Assembly: GCA_018257865.1 (NCBI GenBank)
Contig: JAEUBA010000078.1
Location: 1 to 64,000, forward strand
Reading direction: 5' to 3'
DNA from: Stereocaulon alpinum
Lineage: Eukaryota; Ascomycota; Lecanoromycetes; Lecanorales; Stereocaulaceae
DNA: 64,000 nt
Positions 24,191-36,506 of this stretch are shown here, in pieces. The position numbers and the translations under genes were made by a program. Numbering within the stretch: the first letter of the stretch is position 1; each line of letters starts with the position of its first letter. The notes beneath the pieces are model-generated. The model was not told where the DNA came from, did not search any database, and was given only the letters and a program-made list of their open reading frames with translations.

Positions 24191-26366
24191 ATGAACGAAC
24201 GCAGTGTCGGCATCGCAGAGTTCCATGCCTTGGAAGTCCAGCCACGCAAGTTGTCTATGACAGATGCTGCTGGCGGCACTGACATTGGCGGCGCCGAAGT
24301 TGATGCCACTAATGCCAAACCTGAAGCTCTCATGGACAAGGAAGCTCGAGGCATAGAGTCTAGTAGTCTCGCATCGTTCGAAGGCGACGAACCGACCGAG
24401 GAGGAAAGACACACATTGAGAAAGGTCTCGGATAAGCTCCCATGGTCGGCTTTCCTTATTGCCATGGTTGAGTTATGCGAGCGTTTTACCTACTACGGTC
24501 TTTCAGGCCCCTTCCAGAATTACATCCAGAATTCGTACAATGACCCCAGTGGCCTTCCAGGCGCAATTGGTATGTTTTGTTCATATCCGGGCGTACCAGC
24601 GACACTGCATGCTGACAGCGGACAGGTCTGGGACAGACTGGAGCAACTGGTCTGACCGACTTCTTTCAATTCTGGTGCTATGTCACGCCAATTATGGGAG
24701 CGATCGTGTCTGATCAGTATCTCGGCAAATACAACACCATTTTATACTTTTCCTTTGTCTATACAGCCGGCGTCCTGATCTTGGTTTGCACCGCGTTGCC
24801 AACGGCCATTGAGCACGGGGCCGCCCTGGGAGGTCTGATAGCGGCGATGGTAAGAATTCCTAAAGGTGCTGAAGACGCAGTGACTGATGCCGTTGACAGA
24901 TCATCATTGGACTCGGCACCGGAGGAATCAAGTCAAATGTCAGCCCGCTGATCGCAGAGCAATACCGTGGCACTAGGCAGACTATTGAGGTTCTCAAGAG
25001 TGGGGAGCGAGTCATTGTCGACCCTGGAGTCACAATTCAGAGAATTTACATGGTCAGTCCCTCTCGAGTCAACGTACTGCAGCCTCCGTTAAATCTGAAA
25101 ACAGATATTCTACCTTTGCATCAATGTCGGCTCTCTCTCATCCATCGCTACCACGGAGATGGAGAAACGTACTGGCTTCTGGACCGCCTATCTTCTCTGC
25201 TTCTGCATGTTCATTGTCGGCATCGCGGTCTTGCTCCTCGGAAAGAGATACTACATAGTGCGGCCCCCTAGAGGCTCGGTAATACCGAATGCATTCAAAG
25301 CCATGTGGATTGGACTCATCAATAAAGGCAACATGGGTAAGCCGCGCCTTTCCCCCCAATGCCAGCGTGGGCTTCAAAGATATTGACAACGTTGGCAGAG
25401 GCCGCAAAGCCTTCTTACCAAGAGGAGTACGGCCGCAAGCATAAGACGCCGTGGAATGATCTTTTCATTGAAGAGATCAAACGCGCACTTGTCGCCTGTC
25501 GAGTCTTCGTCTTCTATCCTATCTATTGGGTTGTCTATTCACAAATGCTGAACAACTTCATTTCTCAAGGTTCGTGATCCAATTGGCGCTGTGATACTCG
25601 TACGATAATTTTGTTCTGACTCGTACTAGCCGGCCAAATGGAACTCCATGGCATTCCTAACGACATCATGCAGAATATAGACCCGCTTACTATCATCATA
25701 TTCATCCCGATCATGGACAGCCTGGTATACCCCCTTCTCCGTAGAGTTGGCATCCCATTCCGCCCAATCACCAGGATCGCCATGGGATTTGTCTTCGCTG
25801 CCCTATCGATGGCGTACGCAGCTATAGTCCAGCACCTGATCTACAAGTCCCCACCGTGCTACGATGCACCCCTCGCCTGTGCGGCCGCCAATGGTAGCTT
25901 GCCAAATCAGGTGCATGTGGCTGTGCAAACACCCGCGTATCTCCTGATTGGTTTGTCCGAGATCTTCGCCAGTATTACTGGACTCGAGTACGCATTTACC
26001 AAGGCACCGCCCTCGATGAAGTCTTTCGTCATGTCCATATTCTTGCTCCAATCCGCTTTTGGTTCTGCTCTTGGAATTGCCCTCGCTCCGACGGCTACGG
26101 ATCCTAAGCTAATATGGATGTACACTGGCCTCTGCGTCGCGACGATTATTACAGCGGGTCTCTTCTGGGTACTCTTCAAGAAATACAATGCTACGGAGGA
26201 TTCGATGAATGCACTAGAGGACAAAGGTGAAAAGCCTGTTCCGGCAAGCCAGGTTGGCGGGTTTGGGCACAGAGGTATGAGTGAGAGCGGACACGCTGGG
26301 TCGAGGAATGCAGAGGAAGCCAGAGGGAGTGCTTATTCAACAGGACTTACGGATAAACCCGTATAA
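24191..26366 (+). CDS. PTR2: PTR2-family proton-coupled di/tripeptide transporter
   Basis: Plasma-membrane POT/PTR transporter, about 631 residues. Six exons: 24191-24569, 24626-24849, 24900-25052, 25105-25336, 25399-25569, 25630-26366; all GT-AG and in frame. Family motifs are in order: ELCERFTYYGLSGPFQNYIQ in helix 1 (the ExxERFxYYG proton/peptide signature), GLTDFFQFWCYVTPIMGA, IGLGTGGIKSNVSPLIAEQY, FYLCINVGSLSSIATTEME (the FYxxINxGSL signature), YPIYWVVYSQMLNNFISQA, and SEIFASITGLEYAFTKAPPSMKS near the end. The N-terminal 90 residues and C-terminal 55 residues are hydrophilic and cytoplasmic. The start is uncertain: 24191 gives MNERSVGIAE, 24257 gives MTDAAGG. It probably imports small peptides as a nitrogen source. 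Specificity cannot be told from sequence. Confidence 0.92.
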
Positions 26367-27077
26367 GTTGGATGGGGTTATATAAGAGGCAGACGATGTT
26401 GATTTTCAATACCTGGACAGGGTCCACCATGGATACAGTATCCGCTTTGTCATGTAATGTCATAGATCTGATACCGACAGCTCGAACAATGTAAGATGAA
26501 GTCCAAAGATGGTTGTCTGCTACTCAGGTGCATGGTCTCCTGTTAACTACCCAGTCTATCCACATCTGTCACAGAAATTACGAGTATGTGTAGATGCCAA
26601 GGCATTCCTCGTTGCTCCAATTCTTTTCATATAGAACTAAGCACTTGCCAGTACATCATCTTTATAGAAGAATAGACACCAACGGAGATCAAGCCCACCG
26701 AGATCTTGATAGCAGGATGGCGAGCAGTTTCCCGTTGGATATATTATTGTTTTGCCAAGCTTGCCAAGCCAGCGACTTCCAAGTTTCGGTGATGCTCTAA
26801 TCGGGTTGGGAGGACACGCGTGTGCCCTGTGCCCTGTGCCCTGTGCCCTGTTTCAGCAAGAAACTGGGCACTTCATGTCTTTCTCTACTTCTTTGTGAAC
26901 ATGCAACAGATGGCTTGGACAACAATAATCGTCTGTTAGGTGGACTGTCTCTCATCCTACAAACTTACTCACACTCGTTATCACTACTTTCAAGGCGCGT
27001 GTTTACCCCAGACTGCTGCTCCCCGCCCAGCAACTAGGCCGCATATACAGACGTGCTCAACGTCCACAGTCCTTGTC
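26367..27077. other. intergenic between PTR2 and the App1-like gene
   Basis: Holds the PTR2 3' UTR and the promoter of the next gene. The only notable structure is a 7-bp tandem repeat at 26821-26851. Short open frames have no support. Confidence 0.5.
26821..26851. repeat. 7-bp tandem repeat (TGTGCCC, about 4.4 copies)
   Basis: Four perfect copies of TGTGCCC followed by TGT. It lies about 230 bp before the App1-like start codon. Probably a simple microsatellite. Confidence 0.9.
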
Positions 27078-28813
27078 ATGCGCCTTACTGCCCTTCATAC
27101 CGTGCTGCTCGCAGTCCTTCACCTTGCAACCGCATCAGTCGTCGACCGAAGCCTTCCAAAACCTGCCGGAATAGTCGAACGACAGCCATTAGTCACACCG
27201 TCGCCGTCAAAGTGGTGGCCCACCAGAACCGAGAAGAAAAGGGGTCTTGTCAGTGACGTTGCAGGGGATGTGAACTCTATACTAGGAAGCTTGGGCTCGA
27301 ATATACCCTCCTACGTCGCGTCGGGCGTGCCCAATTTCTTCCAAGACTTCCCCACTGGGGCAAAGGTGCAGAGCAGTCTCGGTCTTCAGGATTCGCAGGT
27401 TAGCGCATTGCCAACGCAGGTGTTAAATATACCGTGAGTCTATATATATACCCGGAACCCCCAAACTAGGCTCACAAATGCAGAGGTTATGGGAATTGGA
27501 CCGACCAGGGCTGGAACCTGAGATTCCACGGCAATGTCTACAAGCAGCCCAACATCTCCGAATCTAAGCTTAACGATCTTGCAAACGGGTTCCTTGTTGG
27601 CACATCCATACAGGATCTCCCTCCGTCGCAGGCTTCGCAAGCGCGCAACTTGACTGCCGAAATTTACGTCCTCCAGCAGTCCAATGAGAATGTCACTTTC
27701 AGCCTCGCACCTGCGCCAACAGCAGGTGCATCAGGCGAGCAGGGTGGAGGCGGAGCTGTTACACCTTCCGGCGGTAGTCAACAGATCAAGTTCCCTACGC
27801 CTACAACGCCAGAAGGAGATTTCGACGGCTTCGTTCAGATTAATGACAATGGCCTCGCAGCTGGGAACTCTACAAGTGAGATTCAGCGCTTGAACGTGTA
27901 CACTGAAGGCGATATAAATGGCAACGCGACTTCCTATCTTGCTCCCACCACTGGTCTGACTATAATTTCTGATATCGACGACATTCTACGAGTGACCAAG
28001 ATCTACCAGCCGAAAGAGGGTCTCCTAAACTCGTTTGCGCGTCCTTTTACGCAATGGATGGACATGCCGGACGTTTATGCGAATTGGTCTCGAAGTGTTC
28101 CCAATCTCCATTTCCACTATCTCACGACTACCCCTGAGCAAATAACCCGCAACTACATGGACTTCATATACAAGACCTATCCGGGTGGTAGCTTCGACAC
28201 TCGGCCATTGAACTTTAGCGATGTCAGTGCAACACTGAGTATACGCAAGTTCTTGCTCGATAAGATCTTCCAGACCTACCCTAAGAGGAAGTTCGTTTTG
28301 GTAGCGGACACGAGCAACAGCGATGTTATGAGAGATTATCCAGCCAGTAAGTACAATGTCTGACTGTACCCTTCCTCCAGGAGCTGTGCTAAATCTAGAC
28401 TTCCCCAGTGGTAACGGACTATCCCGGCCAAGTCCAGTGCATCTTCTTGCGCAACACATCCAGCACAGACTCAGGTGACCAATTTCCGTACGACACCTCA
28501 GGCTTTAAAGGCGTTGATAGCAGCTTATACATGTTCTTCAACGTACCTGTACGTCAAACTCGCTAATTCCCCTACAATTACATACATCCACTGACTCTTC
28601 TAGGACGACCTCATGAACCTCGATATAGCAGCCGGCCACTGCGTCAACAACACAATCAAGCAGAATCTCACATACGGCTACCAAGGCCTACCGTTCGGCC
28701 TCAATACCGGGGACGGCAAGAAGAGCGCTGGAAGCCAGCTTGCGGGCTCGAGTTTGTGGGCGTTTGCTGCTACGTTGGGCGCGATGATGTGGGGTTTGGT
28801 GTTGGCGCTGTAA
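27078..28813 (+). CDS. secreted, probably GPI-anchored App1-like (DUF2183) phosphatase-family protein
   Basis: Four exons: 27078-27433, 27484-28346, 28409-28548, 28604-28813; 522 residues. The N-terminus is a signal peptide (MRLTALHTVLLAVLHLATAS). The middle gives the App1 N-terminal region (WNLRFHGNVYKQPNISES), then the HAD-like catalytic region with ISDIDDILRVTK in place of the usual DxDxT, plus FHYLTTTPEQI and KFVLVADTSNSD. About eleven N-x-S/T sequons agree with a secretory route. The C-terminus is Ser/Gly/Ala-rich followed by a hydrophobic end (LWAFAATLGAMMWGLVLAL), typical of GPI attachment. Yeast App1 is a cytosolic phosphatidate phosphatase at actin patches, so this is a surface relative. 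The change of the motif's Thr to Ile leaves activity uncertain. Introns are 50-62 nt. Confidence 0.85.
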
Positions 28814-29294
28814 GCGATTGATTGCGTTAAAGTAGTTATACCAATTGTAAGTGACTGCGATGGACGTTGGGGAAAATGCATATTGCTTTGCAGGCTTTCG
28901 GTTTCTTGTACGATTATAGCGAGCGGCATTTGTCATTGCGTGTGGGAAACCGTGTACTCAGGCTAGTTGACGAGATCGTACATACATGCTCAAATCGAAT
29001 CATTGCCCTAACCTCGAGAAACCTGCATGCGTTATGGACCTACATGCTCCACGTAGCCCAAACCTTCCCTTTCCAAATCTTGGAACCGTCTCATCCGTGC
29101 AGGAACGAAAAACCAGTCAATTGTGCCAATATATTCTATATCGTACATAATAACACAGGAACGACAGTCCAAATACCCCACACCCTCCCTCCACTCCACC
29201 CCATTCCCTTCCATTCTCCGCAACAGAAACACGCACGCCAAAACCCTCACAAAAAGCCACCCTCATTCTACCTCAATTTCAATTCCCTAGCTAA
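28814..29294. other. intergenic between convergent App1-like and UBR1 genes
   Basis: Tail-to-tail spacer of 481 bp. A 201-codon plus frame (28867-29472) crosses it and runs antisense into the UBR1 last exon. It has no motif and I take it as chance. Confidence 0.5.
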
Positions 29295-32200
29295 TCACAT
29301 AGTCTCCCACCCCCCATTATTGATATCCGCCTCCAACTTCCTCGCAATGGTTGTCGGTATCCCCTGCTGCAGCCACACGTTTCTGTATAGTGCATCGTAT
29401 CTCTTCTGGTTCAGGAAGAGCTGGCGGCCGCGCCGTAGACCGGCGTCTGGTTCGCCGTATTTGTCGAGGTAGGGGGCTGGGTTGAAGCTGCCGTTTTGGT
29501 TGTGGAGGTAGAGGACGCAGCATTTGCGGATGTTGAGGAAGAGGCCTGTGTCGATGCCGCATCTGGGAGGTGGGTTAGTGGTTGTTTGGTTAGGTTTTGT
29601 ATGTATTGTGAGGGGAGGGGGGGGGAGGGAAGGTTGACTCACTTCTGCATGTGCTGGTTGCATCCGCCTTTGCCACCTTTGTGGCAGCAACTAGCTTGGC
29701 TGCAGAACATGTCGCCACAGAATAGACACAGGGCGGCGTCTTCGAGTCTGTTGCCGGTGGTAGGACAGCGACGTCTGGTGACTTCGTAGATTAGAGTATC
29801 GAATTGCTTGGGTAACCCTATCAGTTCGAAGATGGCCGGATGCTCGGGTTTCAATGATGTGTAGGCTGACTGCCTCAGTACGTCCTGGCGATCTATGTCC
29901 GATGGAAGGCTTCGCATTTTTGTGGAATGACCTTCGTGCCACTGCCAATGTTTGATCCAGCCCATAACCATTTGTGCCTGGGTATCGAGCTGATTTTCAG
30001 GTGCGTCTCCCACAGAAGTGAACATAGCTGGTAATGATGGAAGATTTAGTGCCTTGGTAAGACGTTCAAGCTCTGCCTCATCCATGTCTCCAAAGCCAGT
30101 GTCTGGGAAGTCGACACCATACCTTACGTTTAGGAGAATTGCGGCTTTGCGAAGGAAAGTGAGAGCGTAGGCGGAGAAGACCGAGTACAAAGCTATTAGA
30201 AACTCGGGCGATTGGCTGATCGGGACTGCCGATCCAGCTTCATCCTCGTATATAGGCCAGGGCAGTACAGGGTTGCAGAAGCGACGAGTTTGCATTAAGA
30301 ATCTTGCCAATACTTGAAGAGTTTTGCGAGAAGGCTTATCCTCTGAAGACGGGCTAGTAACCTGCCGCATTTCGAATGCGAAGGCATCTGGAAGCGCCAT
30401 CATGTACAAGGCGACCTTGACGATCTGGAGCAGGTAGCATAACCGGAGGATGTGGTGTATATCCAAATTGAATGCAGGGACACAGGCAACTGAGCATTCA
30501 GTAAAGAAGACGAAAGGATCCAGAGACAATGCAGAAGGTAGGTGGAGTCTGATCTCATGGTCTGCTTCGTCGGTAGCGATTTGAGGGTGAATTGCGAATA
30601 TTTGTACAAGTTGATTTTGGACAGTGTCTTTGAACTCGGAAGCTGAAGGGTAAGAACCAGAGTTACGCATGCCTCCAATTGCAATATACGAGGATGCAGT
30701 TTCTGACAGAATGCGGAGTTGGGTCATGACGGAAGCGGGTATCTTGTCTAGGAGAGTACGGCCGGGTTGTGACTGGACCCCTCGCTGGGAGATCTCAGTA
30801 GCCGCAATCGAATTGCCCAACGTCCTAGCGAGCGTATCGGTATTGCCCAAGTTCTCCACTTGTCTACTTGGTAGCTCTGTAGTGTTAGGGAAACGAGACG
30901 ATAGCCTGTTCGCTCTGATCGTTTCTCGGATGCGGGCATAGATAGTAACAAGTTCGTCGATCAGAAGGTGGTCTGTGGACAGCTGGTGACTGGGTGCAAT
31001 TGTTGTGGGAGTGGGGTTGAAGCTGCCGTCAAAAGGAAAGCGGCCAGGCATTGAGTTTCTACTGGATCCTTGAGGAGAAGTAGGACTCGTGAGAGGTGTT
31101 TGGAAAAAAGTGGGGAGATTCCTGGCCAATGGAGGAATAACCGCTTTCGATGTATAGCCAACGAATTGCTCCTGATGAGGATTGGTACCAGATCTGCCTT
31201 CTTCGCGCTTAAAGAATCGTGACACGGTCAAGCCGACGCCGGAGGACAGCCAACCTTCGAAGCTAGAGTCTGTGTGGAGTATCCCAGGGTAAGTCTCCTC
31301 CTTGCCCCTCCAAATGATAGGTAGAAATGTGTTTCCAAGTGCCTTACACAATGGACAAACGAACTCCTTGAGGTCGAGTCGTTCTGGATGATTTCTAGCA
31401 ATCTGATGATGCTGTCGACGCTGAGTGGCAGCACAGTATAATTCAAAACAGGAGTAATGCATAATGTGACCACAACCAACCGACACTGGACCTCTTGAAG
31501 CGTGTGATGGCGGAAAACCCTTGCCAAGTACTTGCTGCTCGGAAAGAGCCTTACTGCCATCAGACTTCCGCCGGTTCACTCGCTTTCGATTCTGGCCAGC
31601 AACACCGAACGGCCGTATATCATTAGCTGCACGATCAAGGCTGCTCGGAGTCGTCAAGACCTCACCGAAGAAGTCGGGATCTCTTATGTCAGTCTGCCGA
31701 AACATCCTGCTATTGGTCATAAGTGCGAATGTCCCGAAAAGACGAGTGTCATTGGTCTCCTCTTGGCAGAGGATGCAGTTGCCTGATGGATATTTCCATG
31801 TCTTCTTGTGCTCTTCAGTAGTACCAGTGACAATCGAAGCAGCTTCCTCCGAATCAGTTTCTCCCCATTCAGCAACGTCCTGATTGTTCATAAAGTTCTG
31901 TTGCTGTTGCTGAAATTGTGCCATCACTTTCGCTTGCCTATCAAGAGCCTGTCGCTTCCTAAGTTCTCGAATTTGCCGCTCTTTGGCTTCCTGGTCACCG
32001 TCTATGGGAGTCCTAGGAGACTCAAAACCTAATCTATCAAGAGCTAATGCTGGGAGCGGAGTCCCTTGAGAGAAAAGAGACGACACGACCGTGCTATAGC
32101 TGCGAGGCCGACGCTGCTGTATGCGATGAAAGATGAGGCGGATTCTGGGGTGGCAGGCTTTTATCTCCGCGTTCTCTAGCATTTTGACTAGTACATCAAA

Positions 32201-35200
32201 GGTGGTGTTGCCAAGCTCTGATTGTTTCTGAAGGATGTTGAGGACAAATGATGAAGATTGATCAACCATATCCACATCTCCATCATCGTCTCTAGTCTCA
32301 TCTTCAAGCACAGCAGCAAGTACCAGATGTAGAACAACTTGAAGGAAAGCCTCAATGCGTGTTGCTGGGGTATCTGAAGAGAGGTGCGGATTCATATGAT
32401 GTGCCAAGGAGTAGAAGATTATTTGAGCAAACAACGGTGTCTTGGTGAAGAACGAAAGATCCTTAAACAATCCTAACTCTATTGGCCGAGGCTTGGGTTC
32501 GAGGACAATGTCCTCCGCGGGTTTACCAGATCGCTTAGCCATCCATGTTCGATAAGCTTGTTCAGCTTCGTCGCGCTGGTTCTTGGAGTAGTGGGCCGTG
32601 AAAGGGTCCACGTCCCCAAGGAATTCAGGTTTTAGTTCGAAAGATCCGGAGTCAGAAAGGCCTTCTGGAGCTTTATAATTGGTCATCTCGTCCAGAATGT
32701 CTTGGAAGTCCTCAAGATCGGTAGACTTGTCTATGAGGCCAAGACGACTGTTCAGATCAGAGAAAGAGAGTGGCTTGAAACACAGGATGTGCGTAATATC
32801 GCGGCGCAGAGCTAACTCATGGGGTTTGCTGTCCTTTCCTACAGGATGCAGTGAGGTACGATCACTCAGTATCACGATTAGTAGATGAATGAAGTCTTCG
32901 GCGACGTCAAGCTGTTGGGATGGTTCGTAGCCAGTCCGGATCTTATAGCTCCCTCTCATCCAGTCGTCCATGCCAAAACGGTCGATCGCTGAAGCAAGAA
33001 CCCGGCTAGGGTCGCATACGCTCATAGCAGTCTGAAGCAAGAAAATGTCGCGGTGATGACCAAAGTCGCGGTTCGATACGCCCCTGTACGTACCCATCTG
33101 ATGTCGAAGACTCAGACCATTCCGTACCCACATACCGGCCTTCATTTGTGCTAGCCAAGCACAAACTCGTAGAGGGAAATCGAAAAGAGCCATCAAGTAA
33201 CTTTCTGGATCAAGGTCGGGTACGACAGCTTTGTACGGAGGTGGCTCTTTCAGCTCCTGGACCGGAAATCGCAGCAAGCTTCTTAATTCGTCTGCAGACA
33301 TATTCTTTGCAACGTCGATCAACCATGAAAGGGTGTAATGCAGTGCATGATGGAAGCTGATCGGTTCGGACTCAACCACAAATTCTACAACCGAATGCCG
33401 TGTCTCGTTGAAAGGCGTGTTCTCAAAGAGGAACGACTCTTTCCTGACGAACCGAACTTCGCGTTTGATCTCTGCCTGATCGAATCGGAAGCGCTCTCCC
33501 CCTACAGAATTGATGATCGTAGCTTTTGCAACTCTTCTGATCACCTGCTTGAGGCTCAAGTTCTCTTCGTCATCGACCCATTCGAATGATGCTGCGAATT
33601 GACGGCAGAGCTTATTTATGTCTTTTGTCATCAGTGATGCACCGATCCATACATCATTCTCATATTCAACGTGGTCTCCTACGGCTCTCACATTCGGACA
33701 TGTCCCCTGGGGCAGTCTGATCAGATCGAGGAATTGCAGCTGGTATCGTTCTACACTCCGTAATTTCTCCTTGACATATGCGTTATCGAACAGCCGTCGT
33801 AGGTCTCCAAAGAAGAAGTACATCCGGCGGTTCGCGACCGATCCAGCATCGAATGCCAAAGTTGCTTGTACAGAAACGTCCCACGGATGACCCACCTGAC
33901 GATGAGTAAGGAATGTGTAAAGGATAGCCATAAGACTGGTAAGAAAGTTGGCACGCTCGACATTCTCCTCCACGATTGACGCTGTGGTGAACATCTGAAT
34001 AGAAAGATTGATGATGGAGTGATCCGGCTCCCGGTCAGCAATAAGGTAGAGCTGGGCAAGCAACGTGTATAAGCCAGCGAACCGCAAGCCGAGGATACGC
34101 TTGAACTGGGGCACGGAAACGACAGTACTGATGAATAGGTCTCGAAGGCCAACGCGAGCTTTCTTCCAAAGTCTCAAATCGAACAGCATGAGCCGGTCCA
34201 GACGTACGTACTGGCGCAGGTCTTCGTGCAAGGGAAGAGGCTCCTTGGACGTACGAGTCTCTGGCTGTTCAAGCCAGTAAGGTGGTGGACGACCCGGTGC
34301 CTTCTTCCTTTTCAGCCAAGGTGTTGGAGGGACCTCATAGTTCGCCTTGGGGATGATTGATGGTGTCGAAAGAGGCTCGCCGGTTTCAGAATCTGTTGAG
34401 AATGTGCGCACCGGTTCATGTACTCGTACACGCTGAAGCGGAGGCGGTGGCGGTGGAGGCGGCGGTGGATACCCTGCATACGTAGCCTCGGAAACTTCTG
34501 TCTCATCCTCGAGCTCGCTGGGAGCCCTCATATCATGATCTCCTTGAAGGCCTGCACCGGTTGATCCTGCTGCCGACACATCCAGCTCCATCCGCTCCGG
34601 TTCCCCATCGTCATCGGCCTCGTCGTCGCCATCGTCATTATCGTTAGTAAATGTATCAGAGTCGCTTTCATCTAGATTGATGGTCCTATGAGGACCCTGA
34701 GTAAGAGCACCACGGTGTATGGCAGCGACTCGAACAGCTTTACAGATCTCAGCAGATTCATCAATCTCATGCTCGTCTAGTCCGCCCATACCAACCCAAT
34801 GATTGCTCCCTGAGCTTCCTTTACGCCAGGATTTGAGAAGCTCCTCACAAATTGTGTCTTGCAGTACACTGTGCTCTTCACCAACGCTGCAGCCTGCGAT
34901 ATCTCCGAGCCACTCAATCATGGTGTCGCACATTTGTTCTCGGAAGAGGTCGCGCGAAGACCGAATTGTCACCGTGATCTTGATTTGCTCGATAATCCCA
35001 GCGACCTTCAACAATTGGCCGAGATCCCTGGAATATTTGACAACGCTGCGCCCCACATCGTTAGTCTCGTTAGCCTTCTTGAGACCAAATGCCATCTCTC
35101 TCTTGCAAGCTCTAGCTACTTGTTCCTTAACCTCGTCCACGGTGTGCTTCTCATCATTCCAAAGTACCAAAGCGAATTCCGGGTCCTCATCTACGGGCTC

Positions 35201-35878
35201 GTCATACCACTTTGCAATTAAGTACGACCCTTTCTCGTCAAGCTCGATGTTCCCTGCATGCTTGTCAAGCCGCAAATTCTCTGGCGAACAGGATATGACA
35301 TCGCACAGGTAGTCGATCGTCCGACCAATAGTCATCCTGATGCTATCAACGAGTTCGCTTGGCAGATAGGGTGTCTCTCTTTGCTTGCCGGCAATAGTAG
35401 AAGCATCTGCCGTATGTATGGCACACTTGACTGGTAGTTTCCACGCCTCATCATCCCCACAGTCACAGCATCCGGTATTGCCAAGCGATATGTTGTGTGT
35501 GACATTATGATCTGTATGGTCCGATGCTTCAAAGCAACGGGTACAAAGCACGCAAGTGTTATCGTCCGTGCATGTCTTGCAGTGATATGTAGCATCCCCA
35601 GCCTTGAATATATGTCCGCAGGCCTTGCCCCTGGCTGCTTCACTATACTCTGATCCTTCCACCATGCCTTGGGCTATTCGTAGACTCCAATCCTCCCCAG
35701 CTCTAGGAACTTTCCCCTTGAACAACGTTTGTAGATAGTTGTCGTTTTCAGCAACAAGAGAGGTATAAAGTGCTTGTTGAAGCGCCTGGCTTGCAGCTCT
35801 GGTGTACCGGAGGCCATACTGCTGAGGCAGGTCTCGAAGAAGGTGACACAGGTGTCGGTCTCGATCTGTTAACAGCAT
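29295..35878 (-). CDS. UBR1: E3 ubiquitin ligase Ubr1 (N-recognin of the N-degron pathway)
   Basis: About 2167 residues in two exons: 35878-29643 and 29562-29295 (80-nt intron, GTGAGT...CCCAG). The UBR box at about 83-155 (CGHIF, CKTCTDDNTCVLCTRCF, CDCGDDEAW) binds type-1 basic N-degrons. A ClpS-like domain follows (FALVLWNDEKHTVDEV). An acidic linker near residues 400-440 precedes a run of ten prolines. The RING-type region spans about 1370-1515 (CILCQEE to CPLCKAL), and the conserved autoinhibitory C-terminus (FCGDMFCSQ, then LFLNIRKCCVLYLH in exon 2, and a final WLQQGIPTTIARKLE) is complete. The frame is open before 35878 with LLDSPELALHLSDASLWNT and no ATG, back to a TAA, so a short upstream coding exon is possible; 35878 is the first in-frame ATG. 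It acts with an E2 to send proteins to the proteasome. Confidence 0.95.
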
Positions 35879-36506
35879 TGTATTCCAAAGACTTGCATCG
35901 CTAAGGTGCAAAGCGAGTTCGGGCGAGTCTAGCAGCAGTTACGGTGAGTTGGAGAGACGAGGAGTTCGAGAGTTTCTCGAGATATAAACCGGTACATGTG
36001 ATAAGTAGACCCTCTGTATTCAAGATGTAGTCGTAGTGGGGGATGAGGGGTCTGGAAACGGCGAAGATCAAACCATGCAAAGATCTTCGGTGAGTGAGGG
36101 TGTCAAACGGATGGAAGTCGTAATGGATGTTCGGACAGGTGTCGAGCGCTTCAAGGTCGTATTGCGTTGTGTTCTCGCTCAAGCGTTGATTTGTGACGCA
36201 GCTTACAAGCGCGACTTACAATATAAGGTACATCTAAATTGAAGCACCCTTAACAACTGTTCATGTTATAACACAATGAGAGTGAGGCCCGTGGGATGGG
36301 CTTCACATTCGATCTTGCATTCCATTGATCTATATTTACAATTTCCACCTGGTCCAGGGCAACAGACTTGTGCGCACCGGATCGGAGCTTTTCACATGGC
36401 ATATGCAGATATGCATAGCAACAACAAATGTTCCGAGCGTTCCGCAGTATCTCTGCCTTCTCCGTCGCCCAACTCGTTGCCCCAGCTCAAGTCCGCCATC
36501 TGATCC
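35879..36506. other. UBR1 5' region and QCR9 3' region
   Basis: About 630 bp between two minus-strand genes. It holds the UBR1 promoter and perhaps an upstream UBR1 exon: a minus-strand frame with ATG at 36182 reads MSENTTQYDLEALDTCP, and an acceptor-like CTGCTAG stands just before the open UBR1 frame. I could not confirm this exon. Confidence 0.35.

Noticed and set aside
28867..29472. 201-codon plus frame across the App1-like/UBR1 spacer
   Set aside because: Its second part is antisense to the conserved UBR1 last exon, and its first part has no motif.
34803..35312. 169-codon plus frame inside UBR1
   Set aside because: It is the antisense shadow of a strongly conserved coding exon.
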